This document shows, in pieces, positions 1 through 8,994 of a stretch of DNA of 23,358 nt. Under the pieces are notes generated by a model. It saw nothing but the letters and a program-made list of their open reading frames with translations, made no database searches and was not told the origin of the DNA. A program made the translations under genes and the position numbers. This DNA is from Phellopilus nigrolimitatus (taxonomy: Eukaryota; Basidiomycota; Agaricomycetes; Hymenochaetales; Hymenochaetaceae): contig JAJOHG010000393.1 of the NCBI GenBank assembly GCA_021029095.1, positions 1 through 23,358 on the forward strand, written 5' to 3'. Numbering within the stretch: position 1 is the stretch's first letter; each line of letters begins with the position of its first letter.

Positions 1-969
1 ACTGGGTGGCGTGTCAGAAGTTGTAGCGCGCACCTCCGTCTTTTGGCGATTTGGACAAAACTTGCCGATATGACCTGGCAATCCGCATTTGTAGCAAACC
101 CCCTTTTGCCTTGCTTCATCAAGATTCATCGGCTGCCCTGTGCCCGTGAAGACGGTCCCTGTACTATCGCGTTTGTAGGTGGGGGCGGTATTAGGCGTGG
201 TACGAGGGGTCGTTGACTGTTCGGGTTTTCTGGCGACAGGGGGATTCTGTGGCGTCTGTTGGCGGCGTACTTCTTTTAGTCGACGCTCAAGGTTATCAAA
301 GCGAATTGCCTTCCGCTTCCACCCGTCATAAGTGGTGGGCAGAGTTTCCGAGCCATAAATCTTTGTGACGATCGACTCGCTGAGCTGTCGTTCTAAGAGC
401 TCGATGAGGTACTGGTCGTGGTCCTTGCTGTACCCAGCTATTCGGCGGAGGATGTCGAAATTCTGGAAGTATTCCTCAGCCGATGTCGAGCCCTGACGTA
501 GAGACGATAGGTTACGCTGAGCCGTCTGTGCCTCGTTGGCATCATGGAATGAATCCTTGAGCTGTCCGAGGAAACTGTCCCAGTCGCCAAAATCGGGATA
601 GTCATCTGTTCCGTCGGCGATGGCTTTATCGATAAAGTTCTCCGCCCATTTACTAGCACGTCCCTCCGTCATGAATGAGAGTGTGAACTCGATTTTTTCA
701 TCGTCGGAGGTGAAGTCCTTCTTATTCGCCCAAAGGAACAGTTTGACCTGCCGTATGAACTTCTTGTAGTCCTTTCCCGAAAAGGGGTCAGGTTTCGCTA
801 CATGGGTCTTTTTCTTTTTGGCGTTGAGAAGCCCTTCAATGAAGGGGTCTCTTTCGGGTGACGGCGAACGTGGTCGTGGTTGGGGCTGATTGCCGGTTGG
901 ATCGGTACCTAGGGCGTGCATACTGCCCGCTAGTCCAGAACTCGATCCAGTAGCTGGGTTCCCCGACAT
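1..969 (-). CDS. gag: Retrotransposon Gag-like protein (3' end outside the window)
   Basis: Gag forms the capsid of the retrotransposon particle and binds its RNA. The frame from ATG at 969 is open for 323 codons to the window edge. Residues about 30-80 are charged and lysine-rich. Residues about 90-215 have the tryptophan and hydrophobic spacing of the Retrotrans_gag domain, including WAENFIDKAI, WDSFLGQLKDSF, a glutamine/serine-rich turn and a YFQNFD stretch. A proline/threonine-rich linker follows. Residues 292-305 form a canonical CCHC knuckle (C-X2-C-X4-H-X4-C, bases 96-55). The frame stays open upstream of this ATG to a TAG at 1071-1069, adding 33 protein-like codons without a Met, so the true start could be a spliced upstream exon or a non-ATG start. 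Confidence 0.82.
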   Translation of the reverse strand, partial: MSGNPATGSSSGLAGSMHALGTDPTGNQPQPRPRSPSPERDPFIEGLLNAKKKKTHVAKPDPFSGKDYKKFIRQVKLFLWANKKDFTSDDEKIEFTLSFMTEGRASKWAENFIDKAIADGTDDYPDFGDWDSFLGQLKDSFHDANEAQTAQRNLSSLRQGSTSAEEYFQNFDILRRIAGYSKDHDQYLIELLERQLSESIVTKIYGSETLPTTYDGWKRKAIRFDNLERRLKEVRRQQTPQNPPVARKPEQSTTPRTTPNTAPTYKRDSTGTVFTGTGQPMNLDEARQKGVCYKCGLPGHIGKFCPNRQKTEVRATTSDTPPS

Positions 970-1666
970 CGTTTCTGTTTCTGACGATGATTCGTCAATC
1001 AGGGGTGTCGTTGACCTCCTTTCCCAAATGGGATCCAGAGTGGGCTTTTCTTGTGCGCGGTAGAAAGTCTATTTACTAACTACCAGGTGGTCTCTGCTAG
1101 GCACGCCGGCCTACTGTATACTCTACTGTATACTACTGAGTTGATTACTCTAGGGATCTGGGGGACTGCCGTACTAGACACCCTTCGTTGTATCAGCCAG
1201 CGATTGCGTCTTCTGACTAGTACACGCTCTCTCGCTGCCTTAAAACACGACAGTAGAACTGCACGTGCCCAACGGTCCGGTGATCTAGCCTACAGCCGTG
1301 TATCTGTACGTAGTTCTAGCGCTACCGAAGAGCTTAGCCGCGCCAAAATAAACGCAGTAAAGATTCAGCAGGGCAAAGCGGCAGCCGCCTGGGTCGTAGA
1401 GGAAACAAAGACCCTGGCAGACGGCTGGTGGGAATATGGGATGTAGCTACTGAAGATCAAAGAGTCCTACGCGCAGCCCTGAGTGATAGAACGGGTCGCA
1501 AGGAGATACCTCGCGGTCGGAGTCCGGGTCGTCGAACGCGGCGTGTACGGCGGGTGGACGGAATGTTGAAAAGAGTAGAGGGATGAGACAATTTAAGATG
1601 TAAGAGGAAGATGTGTGAGGTGGTACGGAAGTTTCGACCTGATGTCAGCGACTGACTAGAACCAAC
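970..1666 (-). other. Retrotransposon leader between LTR and gag
   Basis: This is the untranslated or partly translated leader of the element. A possible primer-binding site starts with TGG at 1664. A plus-strand open frame of 131 codons (1051-1446) crosses it, with an Ala-rich, helix-like C-terminal third. I cannot match it to anything and treat it as a chance frame. Near 1115-1135 the motif TACTGTATACTC is imperfectly repeated. Confidence 0.4.
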
Positions 1667-1781
1667 TGTTCACGCCACGTCATACAACAATCAGAGAGGT
1701 AAGGGAGATGTATTGCAACGCACACTAGCCAGGAGTATTGACTAGGTCGAAACTGGGGTCTAAGTACAGATATCTAGTCTA

Positions 1782-1789
1782 CTTATATA
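1782..1789 (-). promoter_or_regulatory. LTR TATA box
   Basis: TATATAAG on the minus strand inside the proposed LTR. It lies downstream of the TGACATCA cluster and upstream of gag, in the right place to start the element's RNA. Confidence 0.5.
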
Positions 1790-1862
1790 CCCAAACTTAG
1801 TGCGCACAGACCAAGCAGTACACTACCTAATATGGCTACTCTAGTGGAGCGGGCGGGGTTAA

Positions 1863-1908
1863 TGATGTCATAGGTGATGTCATCGTCAGTGATGTCACTA
1901 TGATGTCA
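1863..1908 (-). promoter_or_regulatory. Four clustered TGACATCA boxes in the LTR U3
   Basis: TGATGTCA on the plus strand (TGACATCA on the minus) starts at 1863, 1875, 1890 and 1901. Spacing is 12, 15 and 11 nt. The box differs by one base from the CRE/ATF palindrome TGACGTCA. Its place 70-120 bp upstream of the LTR TATA box fits a bZIP-type enhancer array, but that role is inferred. Confidence 0.5.
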
Positions 1909-1926
1909 TGGTCTAGCCCTATGACA

Positions 1927-2900
1927 TAAGCTTATCTAATGTCCGCTATTGTCCGTATTATCTAAAGTGGCCGTGATTTGTAAGGAAATAAGAAAATGAA
2001 AATGATCGTTCATGACAGTTGTCGTCGGCAAGCGACATCAGGACGACGTCTGCCACTTTCGGCAGTTCCCGCGCGGTGCTCGTGCACTAGCCTCCGGGCC
2101 CACATCGTTTAATTTATAGAACATCTAATACTCCTCCACCTCCCCTGAAATTTTTTGAGGGCTTAGAAATATACTTTTTCTACATACTTGAATTTTTACA
2201 AGGGCCCGATCCTCCTGGATGTTTTCGTAGTAAGCATACAATTATGCATTTCCCGTGTAAAACCTTATTTTTGCAGTTTCACTAATTATTTTCTACGGTT
2301 TGATCGAGTGGACGGATTCAGGTATTTCTTTTTTAAAATAGAATTATACAGCTAATATAAAATTATGTGGGTGTCCGATGAGTTGTGGAAAGAGCGGAAA
2401 TATGCTATCTCGAAAACGACCTGTTGAGAGCATAAACGGCGTGCAAATTATGTTGCAAACTTGTCTTGCCTAGCTCAAACACACAATCTGGCACCCATTT
2501 CTTCTAACTTTACGTTCTAACACCTGGGAAAGACCTATATATATGTGAGTATGTATTTCCTAAACACATATAATTTATAAAGCTGTGGATGAATTAAAAT
2601 AAGGCAAGAAAGGGCTGTTTTTGATCTGAATTCACTAAAATGACATGAAAACATGGACATTCTGATTGTTGAGTGCCGAATACCCCATCCACCATCCTGT
2701 AATTTTAATCAAATATTTGGTATACATATATCTACTACTATGTAAACTCTGAGCTTTCCAGTATGAATGGTCCGATTTCTAAAAATCCAAGACATTAGCT
2801 GTAATGGTGTTGAAAGCATCTCACCGGTGTAGTTCCTTTATAGCTCCATATATACTTGCTCCCGGGGGCCATAAAATTATCAACCAGTGTATTATAATGT
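1927..2900. other. AT-rich stretch without a recognisable gene
   Basis: About 970 bp of mostly AT-rich sequence with short homopolymer runs and stops in all frames. I see no splice-linked coding series, no LTR-like ends and no RNA gene. It separates the retrotransposon from the GC-rich island. Confidence 0.6.
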
Positions 2901-2914
2901 AAAGTAAATTATAA

Positions 2915-4065
2915 TTATTTTTTTGTATTTTTATGTGGCACCAAACAAGCAGAAATGAATGTACCATTGTCCGTTTCTTCTAGCCACAATGTCGGCAGCA
3001 GCTCGGCAGAACAAAGTATTACTCGATTTGGACCGCGGATCAGTGCCGATGACGCGTCGCCTTTTTTTCGACGTCGTCTGCTACGTCGTCTGCGCCGCTG
3101 TCGCCCTCTGGATTGCTGTCTCACTACTTGCTCGGCCGCGCTCTCCTGTTCTGGTGACTCGCTCTTTTGGCCCACCAACACCCGTATCCGCACCGACTCC
3201 AGCACCAGCAATTTTCCGCCCTCGACTCTCTTTTCCGCAATCTCAACAGCTTGCAGCCGCCTGGCTCGTGTCGCCCAGTCTCGCACGAAGGCCGACTGGG
3301 GCACAACGATGGTTTTGAGACCCCGAAAAAGTGAAGAAAGGAGCTGCCCGTGGGGGGACACTGGTACGTACTCCGTTTCTCATGCGCTATCTGTTCTTTG
3401 GCTGATCTGCGGAGCGGCGCGTCGTGTCGCAAGCCAGAACCAGTGCCGCTTCGCCATCGTTTCCGCGCTCGACGCGCTCGTCCTCGCATGCGGCCGCCAG
3501 ATCGAGCAGGTCGAGGAGGTATCCTCGTCGCTGCCGCCGCCGAGTTCCTCACCAAGACCAAAGAGGTGCGCTCGGCGCGTATGCCGACGTGCAGAAGGTC
3601 TCCTCCTCCCGCAAGCTCCAGCGCGATCACGGAGAGCGTGTATCGCCCGCGCTTGCGCGTCGATGCGCGCGGGTCCGTCACGACGAGCAGCCGCAGTTCC
3701 TTGAACGAGCGCGTGATGCGGTTCGTGGAAGTCACACGGCATGAAGCGGCTTGCGGTCGCCTACGTGCCTCGGTGGGCTCGGCGTGCCGCGCGCTGCCAT
3801 ATGGATGGCGCTCACGATGTGTGCCGCGCCCATCACGGGGTCGTACTACACGTCCTCTGCGCTCAGGCTTATCACCTATAACGCCACGTCTGTCTCCATC
3901 TCGCACACCAGCAGCCGACCAGGACGCTTCGTCCGTCGCCTCTTTCCAGCGTCGAGTGCACGGACGGCGCTCGTTCGCGAAACGCTCGGCCTTTCTTTTA
4001 ATTTGATTTCCTTTCTTTTGCCTTCCCCCCATTCGTTTTACTTTGTAATTTATTTTTTCTTGTAA
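2915..4065. other. GC-rich island with overlapping open frames on both strands; relic of uncertain origin
   Basis: Base composition changes sharply from AT-rich flanks to strongly GC-rich sequence between about 2950 and 4000. High GC content leaves long frames open on both strands at once: minus 4032-3124 (302 codons) and 3361-2915 (148 codons), plus 2955-3704 (249 codons) and 3350-4006 (218 codons). Most translate to Arg/Ser/Pro-rich, low-complexity protein and none reads as one coherent family. Two parts look more protein-like. The plus frame from ATG 2989 has a hydrophobic segment (FFDVVCYVVCAAVALWIAVS). The minus stretch at 3804-3619 resembles ribosomal protein uS2 and is listed separately. 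I read the island as degraded or captured gene material, not as a working gene. Confidence 0.45.
3619..3804 (-). pseudogene. Fragment resembling 40S ribosomal protein uS2 (S0/SA)
   Basis: In one minus-strand frame the translation carries, in the right order, PYG (3804-3796), then TNRITRSFKELRLLVVTDPR (from 3726), then VIAL (3630-3619). Fungal uS2 proteins have PYG or FGQR, then FTNYITRSFKEPRL, then VTDPR, then PVIAL in the same order with nearly the same spacing. Here PYG to ITRS is 26 residues against 28, and TN to VIAL is 32 against 35. Between VTDPR and VIAL the frame reads STRKRG, while the neighbouring frame gives DAQA, as in the family, which suggests a small pair of compensating indels. 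Sequence outside this block is not recognisably uS2. The family comparison is from memory. Confidence 0.42.
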
Positions 4066-4286
4066 TTATAATAGATTGCATTATATACATGAACAGCAGG
4101 AAACAAAAAAAGCCCGATACTGTAGATAACGAGTGCAATAGCGGGCAACGGCGCGTAGTGAGCGGGCGATGATGTTGCGATGTAGTCCGTATTTAAGCAG
4201 CCCGTATTTTTCCAGCATATATTAAAACTACTCTAAAATACACGTATAGTACAAAAAGAACGAAGGGAAACGGCGGAGAATTGAAT

Positions 4287-4331
4287 GAGATAGTCGTGCT
4301 CGTCGTGCCGCACGACGAGCACGACTATCTC
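4287..4331. repeat. Perfect 45-nt palindrome (22-bp arms, 1-nt centre)
   Basis: GAGATAGTCGTGCTCGTCGT plus GC forms the left arm, a single C is the centre, and the right arm is its exact reverse complement ending at 4331. It sits at the edge of the small GC-rich patch. A DNA arm pair this long without mismatch is rare by chance and would form a cruciform or a very stable RNA hairpin. Confidence 0.9.
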
Positions 4332-4544
4332 GGTGTCGCGAGCGGCGGAGGAAGCCGGCGGCGAGCGGTGTTGATGGCGACAAGTCGCGTGGATCACCGG
4401 CGCGGGCAGCGCCGGCGATCCGCGCGTGGTGACGCGGCCGTCGGCGATGGCGAGTAGCCGGTCTCCGCCGGGCCCCTCAGGCAATGTCAGCAGTACCTTA
4501 GTTCCCGAGAATTAATGGGAGTATTATTCGCAGTATGGTGAGAT

Positions 4545-4560
4545 AGGTGCAAAAGCACCT
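4545..4560. repeat. Short hairpin AGGTGC-AAAA-GCACCT
   Basis: Six-base perfect arms enclose an AAAA loop, ending just inside the larger inverted repeat that follows. No U-tract follows, so a transcription terminator is not implied in a eukaryote. Confidence 0.6.
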
Positions 4561-4601
4561 AACTAGAGGCGTGTGTCCATGTGACACACGTCTCTAGTTA
4601 G
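4559..4601. repeat. 19-bp inverted repeat with one mismatch
   Basis: The left arm (4559-4577, CTAACTAGAGGCGTGTGTC) pairs with the right arm (4583-4601) around CATGT, with one G/A difference. GATAGG lies outside each arm in direct orientation (4542-4547 and after 4600). Small inverted repeats of this type are typical of foldback or MITE remnants, but I could not define terminal repeats or a target duplication. Confidence 0.75.
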
Positions 4602-5499
4602 ATAGGCTGGGGGTAGGGTCACAGGTGCATCGTCCACGCCAATGATCGTCACTCGCCCGTAATAGGCGATTAGAACCGAAACAAGTCCTTTCGGCGCTTC
4701 CGCTGTATTTCGTTCACAAGTATTCTTACTACTTGTATTTGGAATAAATAATTTATAAATGTTTTGAACAGGATAGGAAGAAAAAGATGGGTAAGATTGA
4801 AGATAAGTAGTCCTATTTCCGGCATGAATTGAAGGGTATCTGTATTGGCGGTGGCCTCGGACAGCGTCGATGCCCGGGATCATTTCAGATCATCCTAAAA
4901 AAATAGATGATAATTGAACTCCGACTCAACGTGTAGTTGGAAATTTACATGTCTTCGGACGGAAAGCATCCAAAGGATGGGAGCACGTCGTTCCTGAATA
5001 GACCTGTAAAAATATCATAGTCAGCAAATATGCGTACGGAATACCGCTGTGTCAGCAGGGAGATGATGGTGGCTCTCGGCATGGGTCGGTCTCGAATGTT
5101 GTCGACTCTGAATAACTGAAGAGGGAAAAAAATCCGACAAAACCCCGACAAAGCCATGCACAGGTTACAGCTAGTGCATCTGAGACTGCTTTGCTATTCT
5201 CCAAGTCTACTTCCTTTTGACTTCGCATCTCATCTCGTTTTATTTTATTCTTCTGGGCATTGACTCAACGTTGATCTTTCGAACGCGCCCGCATGTGCTA
5301 GGCTCGTAGCCATTGTCAACTGCCAATAAACTCCAGTGGCATAATTAATAGCCTCCCTCCCTCTCTCTTCTGCCTACCGTTGATGTTGACTGCGGCGGCT
5401 TTCCACGAGCCTGCGTAGCTGGTGTGGCCTGGGAGAAAGTATACCAAGCAGACAGAAGAGTGAAGATGTGGGTTCAAACGTCGGCTGTCGCCAGTGAAC

Positions 5500-6000
5500 A
5501 ATTATCTTGTTCTGGCCTTTCGCCGGTGCATTCGGCGCCCTTTCTATTCTTCAGGTGCGTCGTAGACGTTCACTTTTAATTACCTGCATAATGCAACTCA
5601 CACACCTGAACTTACCGGCTTTCAGGCCATCTTCGGGCACGCAGAGACCTTTGTCGGTCGGAATGTGCCAACCATCATCGCCAGTTATGTAAGTTTCATC
5701 TAGCTTCATCCGCGAGGCCGCTCTTAAGCTAACCCAAATCATCTAAAGGGAGCTTCTGTGCTTTGGTGCCATCGAGACGTCTCTTGCTCAACCGTGCGCA
5801 CTTGTCGCAGGCCACTTTATCTCTGCCCTCATCGGCCTCTGCATCATCACACCACCATGGTCTTCGTCATCGCACTCTTGATCAACAATATTCAGCGCAG
5901 GTTTCCAGTGTTTTGGATATCACCATTTGCTTCACTTATTCCTCCTGCCGTCGTGTCAGCGGATTTGAGCAAGGATGCGGTTGAATCCAAGGAGCTGTGA
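5500..6000 (+). pseudogene. Broken HPP-family membrane protein gene, paralog of the gene at 11653-10875
   Basis: Similarity to the intact HPP gene begins near 5500 and ends at TGA 5998-6000. Exon pieces: about 5500-5554 (FWPFAGAFGALSILQ), 5626-5688 (from AIFGHAETFVGRNVP to IIASY) and 5749-6000. Introns: 5555-5625 (71 nt, absent from the intact copy) and 5689-5748 (60 nt, at the shared position). Damage: the N-terminal 35-40 residues are missing, with an in-frame TGA just upstream. A small deletion after GASVL shifts the frame, so the LAQP...GHFISALIGLC segment is readable only in another frame. About 66 codons are deleted, including the HPP motif and two membrane segments. The tail returns to frame (VIALLINNIQRRFPVFWIS). 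Loss of the signature motif makes function unlikely. Confidence 0.85.
5555..5625 (+). other. Extra intron in the HPP pseudogene
   Basis: GTGCGT...TTTCAG interrupts the codons for LSILQ and AIFGH. The intact paralog runs straight through this point. Removing 71 nt restores an uninterrupted alignment, so it is a true intron present in one paralog only. Confidence 0.75.
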
Positions 6001-6476
6001 CTGCACTTCGCAAACACACGAATGATTCTACAAATAAACCCCAAATGCACGGGTTCACGTTTTGCCGTACTTCAACAAAATAGTAGGGATATAATATGTA
6101 ACGTATAAAGCTCAAATATCTAAAACACAGTTGTTGGGGCTAGGTAGGTGGGGGCTAGGTAGGTGAAAGCTCACAATCTCGTAACCTTTACTGTTCTTCC
6201 AGCCGACGCTTGCAACTCAAACCCTCAAAAACGATCGACGCGTCACCACAAGTCGAGCACTAAGTTGATAACGACCTTCACTCAAAGGCACTTCCTCGGA
6301 AATAGACTAATAAATGTTTATTTCAACTGATGTCATCGACTGTCTCTAAATTAATACTCTCTCTCAGGATTTCTACAAATTAAATTAAATCATATTCTAA
6401 CGACAAACACCATCTATGCCCTTCTAATACTGGTGCGTACTCATTTTGGGGGGTTCGAGTATGTGTGTACCCTGTT
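6001..6476. other. Intergenic, between convergent HPP pseudogene and P450a
   Basis: AT-rich 3' flanking sequence of two convergent genes. It contains an exact tandem duplication of GGGGCTAGGTAGGTG at 6136-6150 and 6151-6165. No gene is seen. Confidence 0.6.
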
Positions 6477-8573
6477 CTACTCCATTCCTAGAACCTTTGC
6501 GACATTTGCATGACGAGGAGCAAGCTGGATTTTGAACGGCATCGGCGAACGTCCAGACAGCCCGTCGTATTCCATCAAGTCGATCGGTTCACCGGGCACC
6601 TCGTGCATGTTGAACGCCCAGAGCATGCGCGAGATCGTCAGCCAGATTTCGCGCTCCGCGACGATCATCCCGGGGCAGATTCGACGTCTGGGGGATTCAA
6701 ATCTGTCAGATTACTCATGTCCGATTTTAAAAATAGTTCGCAAGACTTACCCTGCTCCGAACATCCAGTTGTCGCGCTCGTAAGCGTTCGGCAGGTTGGC
6801 AGACTCCGTGTTGTTGGTACGATCGTTAATATATCTCTCGGGCTACAGTATCGAAAAGAGAAGTGAGCATAAGCATCTTAGAATAAAACGCTGCTGTCCT
6901 TACGTTGAACTTGTGCGGCTCTGGGTGACGTTCAGGGTTGTGGTGCATCGAATACGTGTTGAGCACCAGTACGGTGTCTTTCGGGATATACTGGCCCTTA
7001 TAAACGATGTCCTCCGAAGCGACATGCGGCGTGCCGAGCCAGAAAGGGTTGTGGACTCGTTCGACTTCCTTGACGATCGCCTTGAATCGTCTATGTCAGC
7101 TACTTGCGCGTATCAATATGAGAATGGAAATGCGCACATGGCAATACGGGAGATCCTTCTCGTCCTCTATGGTGGGCAGACGGTCGCGGCCGACGACGCG
7201 GTCGAGTTCTTCCTGTGCCTTCTTCTGAATCTCGGGATATGCAGGAATGAGAGCGGAGAACCATTGCATGATCGAAGCAGTCTGTACCCAAACAAATCAG
7301 CGAGTGTGGGTGTAGAGAACAACCTTAGTGTCGCTTACTGTCTCAACACCACCAATCATGAACGCGGAAGCGAGAATCGCCATGTCGAGGTCATCGAGAT
7401 TCTCGGATTCGCGTGAAAGGATCATCGTCTTGGCCAAGCAGTCGGGCACGTCTTCGCCGGCATTCATCCGGGCCTCGATGCTCTTGATCAGCCCGCCGTA
7501 GGTGTCGACGAGGCCCTGGTGAAGCTTCTTGCCTCGTGCTTGCAATGGAGTCGTGAACCATTGCAACGGCGTGATGAAGTCGACGAGGTTCGAGACGGGG
7601 CCCGTGCAGTTCCTGGAATCGAAGTCATTTAATTCTTTCACTGTCTCGGACAAGAATTGCGACACTTACATGAACTCGCGAGACAGCTTGAGTGCTTGGG
7701 AAACTAACGGATCTTGGACGCTCTCAGTGCGGGAGGCGAACGCGATCGTGAGCATGTTGTTCAGGGAGCAGCGGCCGGCGTGAGGTTGCGGATTGATTGG
7801 GTTGTTGCCGGCACGGTACAGCTCCTTCAAAAGTGTAGTGGCTTCGTAGTCAAGAACCTGAGAATAACTGTCGACGGCACGTTGGTTCAACCAAACAGAA
7901 GCGATTTTACGGTGCTTGCGCCTTGAAAGAGTACTGTGAGTCGGATGCTAATTCATTTAGTACCGCGAAGCTTACCAGCGGTCGTTGTAGGGAGTAGCGG
8001 TGATTCCCCTTCCAACGAAGACAGTCTGCGATTTGATAAACATTTCTTTCCTCTGGAGAAAAACAGTGAGTACGGAAATAGTGAAAAGCCAATATATTAA
8101 CGTACACTCGAAGTGACCACGCCGTTGGTGACAAGGAGATCCTTGGCAATCCCGGGGTCGGAGATGACCATGAAAAGCTGATTTCCAATCCAAAGAGAAT
8201 ACAGCGGGCCGAAGCGTTTGTACCAGAAGTCCATCATCATTTCCGGATAATGCGAAAGGAAAGGGAACGATCCTGTAGTAAGGAATTAGCCATTAGCAAA
8301 TTGGAAAGTGTAAGTATAGGACTCACCGACGATCGGAAGGCCTATAGGTCCGCTGGGAATAGCGTAGCCGGCTTTGTTGTGCAGCTTGCGACTGAAGACG
8401 CTGAGAGACTTGTAGCCGAAGAGTTTGGGGAGAACGTATAGGCTTGCGAAGAGGAGGATTCCGACAACAACGATGGCGTGGTTGTTAGTATCGGGAGTGA
8501 CGGAGGGAGTTGGACCAGCGAGGGGGTTCAGTCTGGGCCAAGTAGAAACGGCAGGGGAAGGTTGAATAGACAT
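6477..8573 (-). CDS. Cytochrome P450 monooxygenase, copy a (nine exons, 546 aa)
   Basis: A microsomal, heme-thiolate monooxygenase expected to work with a P450 reductase at the ER; substrate unknown. Exons: 8573-8327, 8272-8106, 8052-7976, 7921-7670, 7612-7339, 7281-7138, 7080-6904, 6842-6751, 6687-6477. They splice to 1641 nt with no internal stop. Seen in the protein: an N-terminal membrane anchor (about residues 33-54), a proline/glycine hinge (IPSGPIGLPIVG), the I-helix oxygen-binding motif GGVETT (335-340), the K-helix ExxR as EVER (392-395), NPERY (446-450), and the heme loop FGAGRRICPG with Cys481. Length is normal for a fungal P450. Differences from copy b: T11, L18, A19, T26, H65 and A295 here. 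It lies tail-to-tail with the HPP pseudogene. All key residues are present, so it is probably functional. Confidence 0.93.
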
Positions 8574-8652
8574 GATCGTGTGTAGTGAATAGTGAGCAAT
8601 GAGAAGATGCCAGTGAAGGACTGATGATAATTGAGGATTCAAGCAGGAGGGC

Positions 8653-8658
8653 TTTATA
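8653..8658 (-). promoter_or_regulatory. TATA box of P450a
   Basis: TATAAA on the minus strand about 80 bp upstream of the ATG. The flank GCTTTCTGGGCTC...TATAAA is shared with P450b. Confidence 0.65.
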
Positions 8659-8994
8659 TGAGCCCAGAAAGCAGTGAACTCCGGAGTACACACTCAAGTA
8701 AGCTATTTGAAAAGAATATATGAAAAAAGCAGAATATTTGAAAGGCATGGATTTCCATTGCAGCTGAAGGTGACGTCCCCGGATCTGCTCGCAACATGAA
8801 AAACGCGCAAGTTTACATGGCGACCGTCGAAATGGAAAGACACTTCGCACCGCTGTAAATCGTGTCCTCGAATTGCTGCTGAGCAAACGGAGACTTACCG
8901 GGGCTTCATACCGATCAAAAGCGCGGCTCAATTTTGCGGGTACAGGCCGAAGCATTGACCATCTGCATCTCGTAAGATTTCGAGCGCATTGAGT

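Larger units (their letters stand above)
1..1926 (-). mobile_element. 5' part of a Ty3/Gypsy-like LTR retrotransposon, cut by the window edge
   Basis: Read on the minus strand, the window enters through a probable 5' LTR (about 1926-1667), a leader of roughly 600-700 nt, and an open gag frame that runs off at base 1. Protease, reverse transcriptase and integrase would lie outside the window, so the superfamily is inferred from the Gag type: a capsid-like region followed by one CCHC zinc knuckle, as in fungal Ty3/Gypsy elements. The gag frame has no stop in 323 codons, so the element may be young or even intact. The second LTR cannot be seen, so the LTR limits rest on internal signals only. 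Confidence 0.75.
1667..1926 (-). repeat. Probable 5' LTR
   Basis: The proposed LTR begins TGTCAT at 1926 and ends AACA at 1667, giving the usual TG...CA ends and a length of 260 bp. It holds a TATA box (TATATAAG, 1789-1782 on the minus strand) and, upstream of it, four copies of TGACATCA between 1863 and 1908. Two bases after the proposed end comes TGG, the usual first bases of a tRNA primer-binding site. An alternative end is near 1643, after a fifth TGACATCA-like copy (1640-1647). The boundaries are inferred because no second LTR is available for alignment. Confidence 0.55.
4066..5480. other. Intergenic region with hairpins and a small GC-rich patch
   Basis: No gene is supported here. A GC-rich patch at 4332-4490 translates on the minus strand to an alanine/proline-rich stretch beginning MPEGPGGDRLLAIADG, possibly a coding remnant but unrecognised. 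Minus-strand frames at 4883-4563 (106 codons) and 5157-4945 (70 codons) look like chance or unidentifiable frames. Three hairpins at 4287-4601 are listed separately. Confidence 0.5.

Noticed and set aside
3124..4032. 302-codon minus-strand frame as a single intact gene
   Set aside because: Mostly Arg-rich translation in GC-rich DNA where several frames are open. Only the short uS2-like block is recognisable.
6445..6465. GGTTCGAG resembling a tRNA B box
   Set aside because: No matching A box, acceptor stem or cloverleaf around it.
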